A stretch of DNA of 64,000 nucleotides, taken from positions 21,745 to 85,744 of the forward strand of contig NZ_CADCVZ010000046.1 of assembly GCF_902806265.1 (NCBI RefSeq), read 5' to 3'. The translations under genes were made by a program, and so were the position numbers. Of this stretch, positions 63,480 to 64,000 are shown piece after piece; position 1 is the first letter of the stretch, and every line of letters begins with the position of its first letter. The notes below the pieces were generated by a model that worked only from the letters and a program-made list of their open reading frames with translations, was not told where the DNA came from and did no database searches. This DNA comes from an uncultured Sphingomonas sp. GTDB taxonomy: Bacteria > Pseudomonadota > Alphaproteobacteria > Sphingomonadales > Sphingomonadaceae.

Positions 63480-64000
63480 GTGTTCGACAACCTCGCCAAG
63501 ATCATCTTCGGCCGCCTCAGTTGGGAATCCTTCCCCATCCACGAGCCGATCCTGCTGGTCACCTTTGCCGTGGTGGCGCTGGGCGGCGTGGCCGTGGTCG
63601 GCGCCGTCACCAAGTACAAGCTATGGGGCTATCTGTGGCGCGAGTGGTTCACCACCGTCGACCATAAGCGCATCGGCATCATGTACATCATTCTCAGCGT
63701 TGTGATGCTCCTTAGGGGCTTCACCGACGCGCTGATGATGCGGGTGCAGCAGTCCTATGCGTTCGGCGCGGAGGAGGGCTATCTCAACGCCCACCACTTC
63801 GATCAGGTGTTCACCGCCCACGGGACGATCATGATCTTCTTCGTGGCAATGCCGCTGATCACGGGCATCATCAACTACGTCATGCCGCTGCAGATTGGCG
63901 CCCGCGACGTCGCTTTTCCGTTCCTCAACAACCTGGCCTTCTGGCTGACCGTATCGGCCGCGCTGCTGGTCATGGCCTCGCTGTTCATCGGCGAGTTCTC
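63480..64000 (+). CDS. cyoB: Cytochrome o ubiquinol oxidase subunit I (partial, runs off window)
   Basis: The start is GTG 63480, 18 bases after the cyoA stop, with CGGAG upstream; about 173 residues are visible. The sequence [17 protein letters not shown], the [18 protein letters not shown] region, [16 protein letters not shown] (a heme-ligand His), and [18 protein letters not shown] match the heme-copper oxidase subunit I of the bo3 type. It houses low-spin heme and the heme-CuB centre that reduces oxygen to water while pumping protons. The 3' part is outside the window. Confidence 0.92.
   Translation, partial: MFDNLAKIIFGRLSWESFPIHEPILLVTFAVVALGGVAVVGAVTKYKLWGYLWREWFTTVDHKRIGIMYIILSVVMLLRGFTDALMMRVQQSYAFGAEEGYLNAHHFDQVFTAHGTIMIFFVAMPLITGIINYVMPLQIGARDVAFPFLNNLAFWLTVSAALLVMASLFIGEF

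Noticed and set aside
62124..63542. Minus-strand ORF of 472 codons opposite cyoA
   Set aside because: Antisense shadow over cyoA, and it would also cover the palindrome and the cyoB start.

Overview
This is a chromosomal window from a high-GC alphaproteobacterium, almost certainly a member of the Sphingomonadaceae. The grounds are: ATP synthase Fo genes split from F1 with paired b and b' subunits, many small families typical of sphingomonads (DUF6356, DUF6481, DUF6766), frequent GTG/TTG starts with 4-bp ATGA/GTGA overlaps, and interspersed inverted repeats of the type seen across that family. It is mostly ordinary, densely packed core genome. I see no prophage, insertion sequence, integron, CRISPR array or secretion island.

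Layout. 1-1.1 kb: the tail of paaZ (phenylacetate catabolism) and a CBS-domain protein. 1.1-3.7 kb (minus): ATP synthase Fo operon atpI-atpB-atpE-atpF'-atpF. 3.8-7.7 kb (minus): ydbH-ynbE-ydbL, the AsmA-like system bridging inner and outer membrane. 7.7-10.9 kb: radC, a candidate 44-aa membrane peptide, purB and an exported metallo-beta-lactamase-fold protein. 11-16.7 kb (minus): dnaK-dnaJ with a plausible heat-shock promoter, then fabD-fabG, folE and a flavoprotein. 17.9-21.3 kb: a DUF6356 protein, tRNA-Arg(CCT), nitrilase-grxC-comF, a methyltransferase and an orphan Flp pilin. 21.3-26.7 kb (minus): a 53-aa membrane protein, an unrecognised 604-aa exported protein, xerD, accA and an M48/LysM protease. 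26.7-28.4 kb: aroK-aroB. 28.4-33.9 kb (minus): radA-cvpA-cysS-IscU-like-kefB, closely spaced, mostly with ATGA overlaps. 34-39.3 kb: an alpha/beta hydrolase, small proteins, a PhyH-type dioxygenase, a GNAT, an MFS exporter and cysK. 39.4-42 kb: a membrane PAS-GGDEF-EAL-PilZ c-di-GMP protein. 42-46.7 kb: acyl-CoA dehydrogenase, a lipoprotein, purF and an SDR. 46.7-54 kb (minus): korA-(26-aa membrane peptide)-korB-methyltransferase-DUF457-phrB-cfa. 54-59 kb: a lipase/esterase, rppH, and an arginine-succinyltransferase cluster (M20 hydrolase-astA-astB). 59-62 kb: small proteins and an MHS-type transporter. 62.2-64 kb: start of a bo3-type quinol oxidase operon (cyoA, partial cyoB) with a perfect palindrome upstream.

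Most noteworthy observations: a 26-codon transmembrane ORF wedged between korA and korB with ATGA overlaps at both ends; three convergent gene pairs whose stop codons share one CTAG palindrome; a repeat family occurring as long inverted pairs and once inside a gene tail, where it encodes the protein C-terminus; a 19-bp perfect palindrome before cyoA; a LiuR/FadR-like operator before the acyl-CoA dehydrogenase; and an IscU-like protein lacking the third ligand cysteine and the IscU aspartate.
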